From CAVQFB01 sp963711675 (GTDB taxonomy: Bacteria > Acidobacteriota > Terriglobia > Terriglobales > Acidobacteriaceae): a stretch of DNA of 64,000 nucleotides. Both the position numbers and the translations under genes were made by a program. A model generated the notes under the pieces. The model saw nothing but the letters and a program-made list of their open reading frames with translations. It was not told the origin of the DNA and did not search any database. Every line of letters starts with the position of its first letter. The stretch's first letter is position 1. This document shows, piece by piece, positions 26,476-35,074 of the stretch. The stretch is from positions 62,001 to 126,000 of the forward strand of contig CAVQFB010000010.1 in NCBI GenBank assembly GCA_963711675.1. Direction: 5' to 3'.

Positions 26476-27600
26476 TCAGCTTCTCCACTTCAGCGTGACC
26501 GGCCCGGACATCGGATGGCGGAACTCCCCACCGCTGCGTTTCATCTCCAGATAGGCGCTTTTCAGACCGAAGTACCACTTCGCGGGACGATCGGCGTCAT
26601 CAATCAGCATCAGGTGCGGGTTGTACTTCAGGCCCTCCGACTGCTGTTCCATGGTGCGGCGGTCCTGTTCCACAAATTTCGCGAACACGAATTTCAGCAA
26701 ACCCGCTCCGAACGGCAGCCAGCGAAACAGATTCCAGCAGGCGACAACATCAATACGGCAGTGATTGCGCGTAATGGGCGTGACTGTCGTGAGGCTCGAG
26801 AACCAGTACTTCCCTGCCCGAATGGTCTCCAGACGCAAATTGGGCAAGATGAAATCGATCGTCGTGGTGATCGAGTCGGCCTCCGCATAAAACCGCAACA
26901 GCTTGTAGGGCGCGCTGTTCGAACTGGGGGTGTGGGCGCTCATGCGGAAGCCGTAAGGGATCGGCTCGAAGTTCTTCTGTTTTTCGTGAATGCTGTGGCG
27001 GCTGCGCCACCACCACGCCTGGTGAACGAACGGACCGTGCGCCGGATCCATCAAGCCGATGATGCCGTGGTCGACGCTCACCGGCATGTCGGCCGTGAGG
27101 TACGCGGTCTTGTATTCGCCGCCGAAAATCGGAACCTGGGGCGGCTGGTCAGGCGGCGCAGCAGTTTGCGTAAAACCGGCGCCAGGAGGAGCGGGCTCAG
27201 GGATGTAGACCCAGACGTAGTTGTCGCGCTCCTCGCAGGCGAAGCTGCCGGCATAGATGCGATCGACTTTCAGGGTTTGATCGGCGGTCAGCGAAGGGAT
27301 TTCGCGGCACTGGCCCGAATGCGCGTCGAATTTCCAGCCGTGATAATTGCATTCGATCTGTTCGCCGTCGAACTGGCCGCAGGAGAGCGGCATGCCCCGG
27401 TGCGGGCAGGCATCGCGTAAAGCGAAAGCACGGCCCTGGCGGTCGCGGCCGAGCAGCACGGGGGTTTCCAGCAGCATTGCCTTGACCAGCTCGGCTCGGC
27501 CGACTTTTTCGCTTGGCAAAGCGCGATACCAGAACCCGAAAAGCATGAGGGAGTCAGGTACCTGGCGCTGCGGGCTTTCCAATTCGGTGATTGGAGTCAT
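26476..27600 (-). CDS. Rieske [2Fe-2S] aromatic ring-hydroxylating oxygenase-like protein
   Basis: A 374-residue protein. The N-terminal Rieske domain carries CPHRGMPLSCGQFDGEQIEC and NYHGWKFD, giving the C-x-H...C-x2-H cluster. The downstream catalytic domain has DHGIIGLMDPAHGPFVH, where Asp and His residues can bind mononuclear iron as in pheophorbide-a-oxygenase-like enzymes. The substrate is unknown. ATG 27600 is preferred over an in-frame TTG eight codons upstream. There is no electron-transfer partner gene next to it. Confidence 0.85.
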   Translation of the reverse strand: MTPITELESPQRQVPDSLMLFGFWYRALPSEKVGRAELVKAMLLETPVLLGRDRQGRAFALRDACPHRGMPLSCGQFDGEQIECNYHGWKFDAHSGQCREIPSLTADQTLKVDRIYAGSFACEERDNYVWVYIPEPAPPGAGFTQTAAPPDQPPQVPIFGGEYKTAYLTADMPVSVDHGIIGLMDPAHGPFVHQAWWWRSRHSIHEKQKNFEPIPYGFRMSAHTPSSNSAPYKLLRFYAEADSITTTIDFILPNLRLETIRAGKYWFSSLTTVTPITRNHCRIDVVACWNLFRWLPFGAGLLKFVFAKFVEQDRRTMEQQSEGLKYNPHLMLIDDADRPAKWYFGLKSAYLEMKRSGGEFRHPMSGPVTLKWRS

Positions 27601-27722
27601 TGGCGGTGATTTTTCGGAGAACAACGCAGCCTACTACAGCAGCGGTTTCGAGGAAAGCTGGGGGAACTCTTTTGGTAGTGGTGCTTTAGCACGCCATGAC
27701 CCCACTATCATCTTTCGAGGGT

Positions 27723-27751
27723 TTGACCTGCCTCCCTTAACATGCTATAAA
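27723..27751 (+). promoter_or_regulatory. Sigma-70 promoter of hppA
   Basis: TTGACC (27723-27728), a 17-bp spacer and TATAAA (27746-27751). It implies a 5' leader of about 255 nt before the hppA ATG at 28013. The rest of the 412-bp gap (27601-28012) shows no other feature apart from GGAGG at 28001. Confidence 0.6.
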
Positions 27752-28012
27752 ACCCGGTTCTGTGTGCGGGTCCGTTTGGGCACCGGTCGTCCCCTGCCCC
27801 AGCGAATTCGCCACAAACTTAATCGAACGCGGCCAAGCTCATCACTCCTGTTCATGTCTTGAAGTGGAAGCGTGTTCGGAACTCCGGCAAAACGCTCCCC
27901 CCGATGTTCTGTACCCCAGGCATCGGCGGCGTTCGCCTGCCGGAAGATAGGTTAGAAACACGTAGTCGTCCTGACTAAACGATCAAACGCTATCATCTCT
28001 GGAGGATTCCCA

Positions 28013-30511
28013 ATGCGCATCTGGATTGCCACGGTTGCGTCCGTAGGATGCCGATTCATTAAGACTTTTGCTGCCATGTTTGCCCTGCTCACCTTGGGCA
28101 CTGCCGCAGCTTTCGCCCAGCCCGCAGAAGCAGTCGGCGGCGAGGCCAGCCTGAAAGTTCCCGACCTCTCCACCGTCCAGTTTCTCGGCGTCGACGGCCA
28201 CAAGCTTCTGCTGGTCGGCATCTTGTTCTGCGTATTCGGACTGTTGTTCGGACTGGTCATCTACACCAAGTTGAAAAACCTGCCCGTGCATCGCGCCATG
28301 CGTGAGATCTCCGAACTCATCTACGAAACCTGCAAGACCTATCTGCTGACCCAGGGCAAATTCCTCATGTTGCTCTGGATCTTCATCGCAGTGGTCATCG
28401 TCCTGTACTTCGGATGGCTCGCGCCAGTACCCGGTAAACCCATATCGACCACCCTGCCCATCATCCTGGCCTTCAGCATTGTCGGAATTGCCGGCAGCTA
28501 CGGCGTCGCCTGGTTCGGCATTCGCGTCAATACTTTCGCCAATTCGCGCACCGCTTTCGCCAGCCTCCGCGGCAAGCCCTACCCCTGCTACCACATCCCT
28601 CTCGAAGCCGGCATGAGCATTGGCATGATGCTGATCAGTGTCGAACTCCTCATCATGCTTCTCATCCTTCTCTTCGTTCCGGGCGACTACGCTGGCCCGT
28701 GCTTCATCGGCTTCGCCATCGGTGAGTCGCTGGGCGCGGCCGCGCTCCGAATCGCCGGCGGCATCTTTACCAAGATTGCCGATATCGGCTCCGACCTGAT
28801 GAAAATCGTCTTCAAGATTAAGGAAGACGACGCCCGCAATCCCGGCGTGATCGCCGACTGCACCGGCGACAACGCTGGCGATTCCGTCGGGCCGAGCGCC
28901 GACGGCTTCGAGACCTACGGCGTCACCGGCGTGGCCCTTATCACTTTCATTCTGCTCGGCGTAAAGAGCCCGACCGTCCAGGTGCAAGTGCTGGTCTGGA
29001 TCTTCGTCATGCGCGTCATGATGCTGGTCGCCAGTTCCCTGGCGTACTTCCTGAACGGTGCCATCGCCAAGGCGAAGTATGCCAACGTGGACAAGATGAA
29101 CTACGAAGCGCCACTCACTTCGCTGGTGTGGATCACGTCCATAGTCTCCATCGCTTTGACCTATGTCGTCTCCTACCTGATTATCCCTGACCTCGGCGGC
29201 GATACTACGCAGTGGTGGAAACTCGCCAGCATCATCTCTTGTGGCACGCTCGCCGGAGCGATCATTCCCGAACTCGTGAAGGTGTTCACCTCCACCGAGT
29301 CGCGGCACGTAAGAGAAGTCGTGATCTCGGCTCAGGAAGGCGGAGCGTCGCTCGGCATCCTCTCCGGTTTCGTCGCTGGCAACTTCTCGGCCTATTACCT
29401 GGGTCTTTCCATGGTTGTGCTGATGTCCATCGGCTACTACTTCAGCACCATGGGCCTCGGCGCTCTGATGATCGCTGCTCCTGTGTTCGCCTTTGGCCTT
29501 GTGGCTTTCGGGTTCCTCGGCATGGGACCGGTCACCATCGCCGTCGACTCCTATGGGCCGGTCACCGACAACGCCCAGTCCGTCTTCGAGCTCTCCCTCA
29601 TTGAGCAGGTTCCAGGCATCAAGGCTGAGCTTCAGAGCCAATACAAAATCAACGCCAACTTCGAACTCGCCAAAGACTTATTGGAAGCCAACGACGGTGC
29701 CGGCAATACGTTTAAGGCCACCGCGAAACCCGTGCTCATCGGCACCGCGGTCGTCGGCGCTACTACCATGATCTTCTCCATCATCATGGCGCTCACCAAC
29801 GGCCTGACGACGAATGTCGGCAACCTGTCTCTGCTCCACGCTCCATTCGTGCTGGGCATTATCACCGGCGGCGCGATGATCTACTGGTTCACCGGAGCCT
29901 CCACCCAGGCCGTCACCACCGGCGCATACCGGGCCGTCGAATTCATCAAAGCCAACATTCGCCTTGAAGGCGTCGAGAAAGCTTCCGTTTCCGACAGCAA
30001 GAAGGTAGTCGAGATCTGTACCAAGTACGCGCAGAAAGGAATGTTCAACATCTTTCTGGCCGTGTTTTTCGGAACCCTGGCTTTCGCCTTCATCGACCCC
30101 TTCTATTTCATCGGCTACCTGATTTCGATCGCCGTCTTCGGCCTCTATCAGGCTATCTTCATGGCTAACGCCGGCGCCGCCTGGGACAACGCCAAGAAGA
30201 TCGTCGAAGTCGAAATGAAGCAGAAAGGCACCGAACTGCACGCTGCCACCGTGATCGGCGACACCGTAGGCGATCCTTTCAAGGACACCTCTTCGGTAGC
30301 CATGAACCCGGTCATCAAGTTCACGACCCTGTTCGGATTGCTTGCCGTGGAATTGGCGGTGAGTCTGACTGCGGAGAAGGGTGCGATCGTCAGCCACATA
30401 CTGGCGGCTATCTTCTTCGTCATCTCATACTTCTTCGTATATCGCTCGTTTTACGGCATGCGGATCGAACGAGAGGAGAGCCCAGCCCCGGCGCGCGTCG
30501 CGGCGGATTGA
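28013..30511 (+). CDS. hppA: Membrane-bound proton/sodium-translocating pyrophosphatase, divergent subtype
   Basis: An 832-residue, many-helix membrane protein that couples PPi hydrolysis to ion pumping. The family signature around residues 270-300 reads DDARNPGVIADCTGDNAGD then SVGPSADGFETYG, recognisably DNVGDNVGD-like but altered. Near residue 565 is GNTFKATAKP; Lys at this position normally marks K+-independent pumps (Ala in K+-dependent ones). Helices and loops such as REVVISAQEGGASLGILSGF also differ from the usual sequence. The N-terminus has an extra hydrophobic segment ending AAAFAQPAEA, perhaps a cleaved signal. The gene is monocistronic with its own promoter. Confidence 0.92.
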   Translation: MRIWIATVASVGCRFIKTFAAMFALLTLGTAAAFAQPAEAVGGEASLKVPDLSTVQFLGVDGHKLLLVGILFCVFGLLFGLVIYTKLKNLPVHRAMREISELIYETCKTYLLTQGKFLMLLWIFIAVVIVLYFGWLAPVPGKPISTTLPIILAFSIVGIAGSYGVAWFGIRVNTFANSRTAFASLRGKPYPCYHIPLEAGMSIGMMLISVELLIMLLILLFVPGDYAGPCFIGFAIGESLGAAALRIAGGIFTKIADIGSDLMKIVFKIKEDDARNPGVIADCTGDNAGDSVGPSADGFETYGVTGVALITFILLGVKSPTVQVQVLVWIFVMRVMMLVASSLAYFLNGAIAKAKYANVDKMNYEAPLTSLVWITSIVSIALTYVVSYLIIPDLGGDTTQWWKLASIISCGTLAGAIIPELVKVFTSTESRHVREVVISAQEGGASLGILSGFVAGNFSAYYLGLSMVVLMSIGYYFSTMGLGALMIAAPVFAFGLVAFGFLGMGPVTIAVDSYGPVTDNAQSVFELSLIEQVPGIKAELQSQYKINANFELAKDLLEANDGAGNTFKATAKPVLIGTAVVGATTMIFSIIMALTNGLTTNVGNLSLLHAPFVLGIITGGAMIYWFTGASTQAVTTGAYRAVEFIKANIRLEGVEKASVSDSKKVVEICTKYAQKGMFNIFLAVFFGTLAFAFIDPFYFIGYLISIAVFGLYQAIFMANAGAAWDNAKKIVEVEMKQKGTELHAATVIGDTVGDPFKDTSSVAMNPVIKFTTLFGLLAVELAVSLTAEKGAIVSHILAAIFFVISYFFVYRSFYGMRIEREESPAPARVAAD

Positions 30512-30550
30512 AGCTGTTCTGACTTAGGCTGAATTCCATGTCGTCGCTAC

Positions 30551-30915
30551 ACAGGCTGCGCAAACTCCGGTCTGTATCAGGCACACAGGCTGCGCAAACT
30601 CCGGTTCGTATCAGGGCATGCCTTCAGGCATGCCGTAGAGAGTCGTTTGTCGATGCGCCTTTAGGCGCTGAAGCGCACGAGTTTTCGATCCTACGATGCC
30701 GACCCCATCCTTTCGCGTAGTTCAAAAGGGGTATCCGACGTCTTCCATAGCGCCGAGAATTTCAAGGCATCGTTCCACAGGCTGCGCAAACTGCGGTCTG
30801 TATCAGGCACACAGGCTGCGCAAACTTTCGGTTCGTATCAGGGCATGCCTTCAGGCATGCCGTAAAGAGTCCTTTGTCGACGCGCCTTTAGGCGCTGAAC
30901 CTCTCGAGTTTCGCC
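30551..30915 (+). repeat. Duplicated block of ACAGGCTGCGCAAACT repeats and TATCAGGGCA hairpins
   Basis: ACAGGCTGCGCAAACT occurs at 30551, 30585, 30777 and 30811. Each pair is followed by a TTCGTATCAGGGCA hairpin (GGCATGCCTTCAGGCATGCC at 30615-30634 and 30842-30861) and a GCGCCTTTAGGCGC hairpin (30655-30668, 30882-30895). The whole block is therefore duplicated with a period of about 226 bp. It fills the hppA-cytochrome gap; there is no gene here. Confidence 0.85.
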
Positions 30916-30926
30916 CCTACGATGCC

Positions 30927-31334
30927 TCAATGCTCAACCGGTCGCAGCGTCCGGATATGCAGCACCAGTTGCCATCTCTGCATCTCTGTCAATTTGCTGA
31001 ACGACGGCATGCCCCGGTCCGCATTGCCGTTAGTGATCTTCCAGAAAAGCACTCCATCCTTCTGATCCTGTACAACCGGCAGTTGCAGGTCTGCAGCGTG
31101 TTTCTTGACGATTCCCGATCCATCTTCGCCGTGGCACTCCACGCATTCGCGCAGAAATATCTTCTTACCACCCGCCGCTGCCTCCGGTCTTTTCGCCAGG
31201 GGATTCACTCTGCTCTCAGCGTCTGCCGGAGCCTTCCAATCGGGATCTTGCTGGTATGAGACGTTCTGCCCGGCCGCGAACGCGATGGCAAGAACACACG
31301 CTCCCACGGCCCCCAGCCACACCCGCGCTCTCAT
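30927..31334 (-). CDS. Periplasmic class I cytochrome c
   Basis: A 135-residue protein with a signal peptide (WLGAVGACVLAIAFAAG). One haem-attachment motif ECVECHGEDG gives Cys64, Cys67 and His68. Met109 in GNADRGMPSF is the probable axial ligand. It is a mono-haem electron carrier outside the cytoplasmic membrane. Its ATG overlaps the stop of the upstream outer-membrane gene by 4 bp, and both lie downstream of fur, suggesting an iron-responsive unit. Confidence 0.88.
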   Translation of the reverse strand: MRARVWLGAVGACVLAIAFAAGQNVSYQQDPDWKAPADAESRVNPLAKRPEAAAGGKKIFLRECVECHGEDGSGIVKKHAADLQLPVVQDQKDGVLFWKITNGNADRGMPSFSKLTEMQRWQLVLHIRTLRPVEH

Positions 31335-32206
31335 CGCTTGCCCCCAAACAATTGCGCCAGCCGACTGGCAAAGCCCCGAATCTCATATGCATACCCGACT
31401 CGCAGCAGCACCGGATTGCTCTCGTGCGTCAATCCAAAGCCCGGCGAGAACCGCAGCGTGGAATTGTCACTGATCATCCACGCGACCACCGGCGCGATAT
31501 AGTGCGCCGTTTCGTGCAGCCCGAATCCATTCGTGCTCCCCAGCCCGCCATACAGTTCCATACCGGCGCTGAAGTTTTCCCGGCAGAACCGGCAGCTCGT
31601 CCCGCTCGCCAAGGTAGCCAGTGGCCGGTACGCGCCCACCGAATATCCGAACTCAAAGCCCTCGTTTTGGGAAAGATTCTTCTCGACGATGAAGTTCTCC
31701 GCCACGTTCCAGTCGTGCACTGTGCTGGAAAGGATCAGCTTCGTCTCGATCTCATGGGCGTTCGTCTGTCTCAACTCGGAGTTGGGCGCGCTGACATCCG
31801 GTGCTCCCCCTGCCAGCTCCTTCTGTATCCGGCTGGCTTCATTCAGATTTTCATACTCGAGATAAAGAACAGGATTGATCCAATGCTCCCGCTTCAGGGC
31901 ACGAAACCGGTTCTCCAGCCTCCACCCGGTGAAAATCGTGCTGTCTCCCCACGTCGATTGTCCTTCCAAATACAATTCTGTCGTCCACCGCGTCGTCACC
32001 CCGTACTCCAGTTCCGCGTAAGGCGCGAAATAGAACTTCTGCCCGGTGCGCGGAATTCCCATGGTGCTCGAAGTCTCAACTTCGAGGTTTCCCGGTTCTT
32101 CCATGTAATGGGTATAGGTTACGAAGTAGGGCGGCTCCTGGGCGCGCGCGGTCGCCAAGCCAAGCGGCAGTAGAAATATCAGCAGACGAAGACAGCGCAA
32201 GCGCAT
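31331..32206 (-). CDS. Exported beta-barrel-like outer-membrane protein
   Basis: A 291-residue protein with a signal peptide (LLIFLLPLGLATARAQ). The rest alternates aromatic and polar residues in short strands (FYFAPYAELEYGVTTRWTTELYLEGQ, VLLRVGYAYEIRGF), which suggests a beta-barrel. Cysteines SCRFC in the middle form a CxxC pair. No family was recognised. It is coupled by a 4-bp overlap to the cytochrome c gene, and two Fur-box-like sites lie upstream. Confidence 0.65.
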   Translation of the reverse strand: MRLRCLRLLIFLLPLGLATARAQEPPYFVTYTHYMEEPGNLEVETSSTMGIPRTGQKFYFAPYAELEYGVTTRWTTELYLEGQSTWGDSTIFTGWRLENRFRALKREHWINPVLYLEYENLNEASRIQKELAGGAPDVSAPNSELRQTNAHEIETKLILSSTVHDWNVAENFIVEKNLSQNEGFEFGYSVGAYRPLATLASGTSCRFCRENFSAGMELYGGLGSTNGFGLHETAHYIAPVVAWMISDNSTLRFSPGFGLTHESNPVLLRVGYAYEIRGFASRLAQLFGGKR

Positions 32207-32221
32207 ACGTTCCCAATATTA

Positions 32222-32332
32222 TTGCAACTCAGTTGCAATTAAGTAGGTGCCAAACAACTCTAGCGGCTTCGCCCCCTATGGTCAATATGCGTGGGTATTT
32301 TTCGTTGCAAACGGATTGCAACTAGCTGCAAC
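32222..32332. promoter_or_regulatory. Fur-family box-like sites upstream of the OMP/cytochrome operon
   Basis: TTGCAACTCAGTTGCAA at 32222-32238 is a 7-3-7 inverted repeat 16 bp upstream of the OMP start. A second, less perfect copy (TTGCAACTAGCTGCAA) lies at 32316-32331, with a further GTTGCAA half-site beside it at 32304. They share the TTGCAAC half-site with the region upstream of the fur-type gene itself. Confidence 0.6.
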
Positions 32333-32340
32333 AGGAACAA

Positions 32341-32796
32341 TCAGGCGGGCATGACACGACAGTCGGCGCAGTAACCGCCAACCTCCAGTCGCGTCACGAC
32401 GATGTGGAAACGGCATTCGCGCTGGATCTCGCCTTTGAGCCGGTCAAACAGATTGCTCTCAAACTCCGTAATCTTGCCGCACCGCAGGCATGCCATGTGG
32501 ATGTGATCGCGCTGCGGCCTGCGCTCGTAGAAGTGTTTCTCTCCTTGCAGGTGCATTAAATCGAGTTCATCGATCAAGCCATGACGCTTCAGTAGGTTGA
32601 GCGTGCGATAAACGGTCACCCGATCGACTTTGGAATCCACTCGCCTGGCTTTGCGCAGAATCTGGCTCGCGTCCAGATGCTGCTTGGCTGTCTCGACCAC
32701 GCTCAGGATGATGCGGCGCTGCCTCGTCATGCGCAGGCCACGCGACATTAGCTCGGCTTGCAGGCGTCCCGGTTGCTCGGTTTCAGGAAAAGGCAT
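32341..32796 (-). CDS. Fur family transcriptional regulator
   Basis: A 151-residue metalloregulator. The winged helix is at residues 10-85 (MSRGLRMTRQRRIILSVVETA, DRVTVYRTLNLLKRHGLIDE). Metal-binding residues are in KHFYERRPQRDHIHMACLRCGK (His-x-His and CxxC) and the C-terminal CADC. Two CxxC pairs indicate a structural zinc site. Whether it senses Fe, Zn or Mn cannot be told from sequence. It lies upstream of the OMP-cytochrome genes in the same direction, with TTGCAAC boxes before both. Confidence 0.88.
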   Translation of the reverse strand: MPFPETEQPGRLQAELMSRGLRMTRQRRIILSVVETAKQHLDASQILRKARRVDSKVDRVTVYRTLNLLKRHGLIDELDLMHLQGEKHFYERRPQRDHIHMACLRCGKITEFESNLFDRLKGEIQRECRFHIVVTRLEVGGYCADCRVMPA

Positions 32797-32803
32797 ATTG
32801 AGT

Positions 32804-32820
32804 TGTTACTCGAGTTGCAA
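32804..32820. promoter_or_regulatory. Fur-family box upstream of the fur-type gene
   Basis: TTGTTACTCGAGTTGCAA, a degenerate version of TTGCAACTCAGTTGCAA, lies eight bases upstream of the ATG at 32796. Autoregulation is likely. Confidence 0.5.
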
Positions 32821-32973
32821 CTAACTGCGTAATATAATCGCTTTTTGTCGGCAGGATCAACCTCGCGACTCTGGAAGGACTCTGGCCACCTGACTGTGAG
32901 AGTAATTGCTGCAGGACGCGAGGGGTGAGGCGAGAGGGGCCGGACAACAACAATGGCGCGCCGCAGAGCTGCC

Positions 32974-33345
32974 TTAGTTCCCTTTCATCTTTTCTTTCAC
33001 GCTGTGGGCCAGCTTCTCGATCTCCTCGGCCTTCTTGATCACATCGACCGACAGCATATTTTCGTTCGACTTGTCGACGTACTCCTTCAGCTCGGTCGAC
33101 AGTTTCAGCAGTTTATCGGTGTCGCGCTTCAGCGCCGCCTGGCGCTCTTGATTGGCCTTCTTGGCCATGTCTCTTTCCATTTTCTTGCGCGCTTCCTCTT
33201 CCGGCGACAAAGGTCCTTGCTGTTGCGGAGAACTTGGGTTGGGGATTTGAGGGGGGCTCATACCGACACCCTGCGCGAACCCTCTGCCGGAAATGGCGAA
33301 CGATACCAGCAGCGCACATACGAGAAAAGCAAGTCTGGAGGTCAC
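32974..33345 (-). CDS. Exported coiled-coil protein
   Basis: A 123-residue protein starting with GTG 33345, with CGAGGTGATC upstream. A signal peptide (LAFLVCALLVSFAISGRGFAQ) is followed by a Pro/Gln-rich linker (PQIPNPSSPQQQGPLSPEEE) and a charged helical part (RKKMERDMAKKANQERQAAL, KRDTDKLLKLSTELKEYVDK) likely to form a coiled coil. No family was recognised. The frame is open 41 codons upstream, but that part overlaps the terminator of rho and lacks a plausible start. Confidence 0.6.
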   Translation of the reverse strand: MTSRLAFLVCALLVSFAISGRGFAQGVGMSPPQIPNPSSPQQQGPLSPEEEARKKMERDMAKKANQERQAALKRDTDKLLKLSTELKEYVDKSNENMLSVDVIKKAEEIEKLAHSVKEKMKGN

Positions 33346-33433
33346 GATCACCTCGAAATTGGCGATGTTCCGATTATACGGAACCGGCAAACTGGCGCGC
33401 CTTCCCGACCACCACCCTCGGCAGCGCGCAAAT

Positions 33434-33462
33434 AAAAAAAGGCGAGAGCCGCAGCCCTCGCC
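33434..33462 (-). terminator. Rho-independent terminator after rho (minus strand)
   Basis: On the minus strand GGCGAG and CTCGCC pair around a 10-base loop (33441-33462), followed by seven Ts (33434-33440). It lies about 70 bp after the rho stop. Confidence 0.8.
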
Positions 33463-33533
33463 TTTCACCTCCGATCATGCGATCGGTTTACAAAAATTCT
33501 GCCACCGCAGCCAAACCAGCAGCCGCAGCCTTC

Positions 33534-34790
33534 CTACAGCGAGCTCATGTTAGCCAGGAATTCGCCGTTCGACTTCGTCTTCGCGAGCTTGTCAATCAGC
33601 AGTTCCATCGCTTCCACCGGCGACAGCGGATTCAGCACCTTGCGCAACACCCAGATTCGTGTCAGGTCTTCCTTCGGAATCAGAAGCTCTTCTTTTCGCG
33701 TTCCCGAGCGCTGAATATCGATGGCCGGGAACGTGCGCTTATCCACCAGCTTGCGATCGAGAATGATTTCCGAATTGCCCGTGCCTTTGAACTCTTCAAA
33801 GATCACATCATCCATGCGGGACCCGGTATCGATCAAAGCAGTCGCGATGATGGTCAACGACCCGCCTTCCTCGATGTTTCGCGCCGATCCGAAGAACCTC
33901 TTCGGGCGCTGCAAGGCGTTCGAGTCGACCCCGCCGGAGAGCACTTTGCCCGACGGCGGAACAATCGTGTTGTAAGCGCGAGCCAGACGGGTAATAGAGT
34001 CAAGCAAGATCACCACATCCCGCTTGTGCTCCACCAGTCGCTTCGCTTTCTCGATCACCATTTCCGCCACCTGCACGTGGCGCGCAGCCGGCTCGTCAAA
34101 GGTCGAAGAGATGACCTCGCCTTTCACCGACCGCTGCATGTCCGTCACTTCTTCCGGACGCTCGTCGATCAGCAGCACCATCAGCACCACTTCGGGATGA
34201 TTGGTCGTGATCGAATTCGCCACGTTCTGCAACAGCATGGTCTTGCCGGCGCGCGGCGGCGAAACGATCAGTCCGCGCTGTCCTTTACCCAGGGGCGTCA
34301 GCAAATCCATCACACGCGCGCTGACGTTCTCGCGCACCGTCTCCAGCTTCAGGCGTTCCTGCGGATAAAGCGGTGTCAGGTTGTCGAACAGAATCTTGTT
34401 GCGCGCCTCGTCCGGCGATTCAAAGTTGACCGCCTCAATCTTGACCAGCGCAAAATACTTTTCTCCCTCGTGCGGAGGTCGTACCTGGCCGCTGATGGTG
34501 TCACCGGTCTTGAGGTCGAACTTGCGGATCTGAGAAGGCGACACATAGATGTCGTCCGGTCCCGGCAAGTAGTTGTAGTCCGGGGACCGCAGAAAGCCGT
34601 ATCCGTCGGGCAGGATTTCCAGCACGCCTTCGGCAAAGATGTGGCCCTCTTTTTCACTCTGGGCCTGCAGGATCTTGAAGATCAGGTCCTGCTTGCGAAG
34701 TCCGCTGGCACCGGGCAGGTCCAAAGATCGGGCGATCTTGGTTAGCTCGGTAATGTTCTTTTCTTTGAGTTCAGCGATGGTCATAGTCAC
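33534..34790 (-). CDS. rho: Transcription termination factor Rho
   Basis: A 418-residue hexameric RNA helicase. It has the N-terminal helix-extended-loop (MTIAELKEKNITELTKIARSL), the RNA-binding cold-shock-like part (EGVLEILPDGYGFLRSPDYNY), Walker A SPPRAGKTMLLQ, Walker B DVVILLDSITRLARAYN and the Q/R-loops (KVLSGGVDSNALQRPKRFFG). The length is normal for Rho. The gene follows the omega-like gene in the same direction (68-bp gap), and the pair may be one operon. Confidence 0.95.
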   Translation of the reverse strand: MTMTIAELKEKNITELTKIARSLDLPGASGLRKQDLIFKILQAQSEKEGHIFAEGVLEILPDGYGFLRSPDYNYLPGPDDIYVSPSQIRKFDLKTGDTISGQVRPPHEGEKYFALVKIEAVNFESPDEARNKILFDNLTPLYPQERLKLETVRENVSARVMDLLTPLGKGQRGLIVSPPRAGKTMLLQNVANSITTNHPEVVLMVLLIDERPEEVTDMQRSVKGEVISSTFDEPAARHVQVAEMVIEKAKRLVEHKRDVVILLDSITRLARAYNTIVPPSGKVLSGGVDSNALQRPKRFFGSARNIEEGGSLTIIATALIDTGSRMDDVIFEEFKGTGNSEIILDRKLVDKRTFPAIDIQRSGTRKEELLIPKEDLTRIWVLRKVLNPLSPVEAMELLIDKLAKTKSNGEFLANMSSL

Positions 34791-34858
34791 CTACGGGAGA
34801 TTTTCAAGGGGGGCGTTGGGGAAGACAGGTACCACACCGGGCAGGCGGCGGGGCTGGG

Positions 34859-35074
34859 TTACGCAGCCCGCCGTTGTGCCTCGGCAAAATGTTCTGGCTC
34901 GGCAAGCACTGACTGCCGCTCGGAGCCCGCAATCCGGTCCAGAACTTCGTTCATCGTTTCCTGAATTCGGGTATTGGGCTTGTGAAACCGGCGGGTCGCC
35001 TTAGATGCAAGCTGGCAGAGCATATAACGGTTTCTCAAAGTATGTAAAGCATCGAACACGCGATCAGAACGCAT
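34859..35074 (-). CDS. rpoZ: RNA polymerase omega subunit-like protein
   Basis: A 71-residue protein (MRSDRVFDALHTLRNRYMLC, QLASKATRRFHKPNTRI, QETMNEVLDRIA). The 'NRY.LcqLAskATRk.h.pntRiqetmNEVL' pattern matches the short omega subunits annotated in Acidobacteria. It is too short and divergent to call with full certainty. ATG 35074 follows AAGGAGA; a longer frame to 35158 has no RBS. It is followed by rho. Confidence 0.7.
   Translation of the reverse strand: MRSDRVFDALHTLRNRYMLCQLASKATRRFHKPNTRIQETMNEVLDRIAGSERQSVLAEPEHFAEAQRRAA

Noticed and set aside
27983..29641. Long minus-strand ORF of 552 codons antisense to hppA
   Set aside because: Shadow of the GC-rich hppA coding sequence; no motif, and His/Gln/Asp-rich composition typical of antisense frames.
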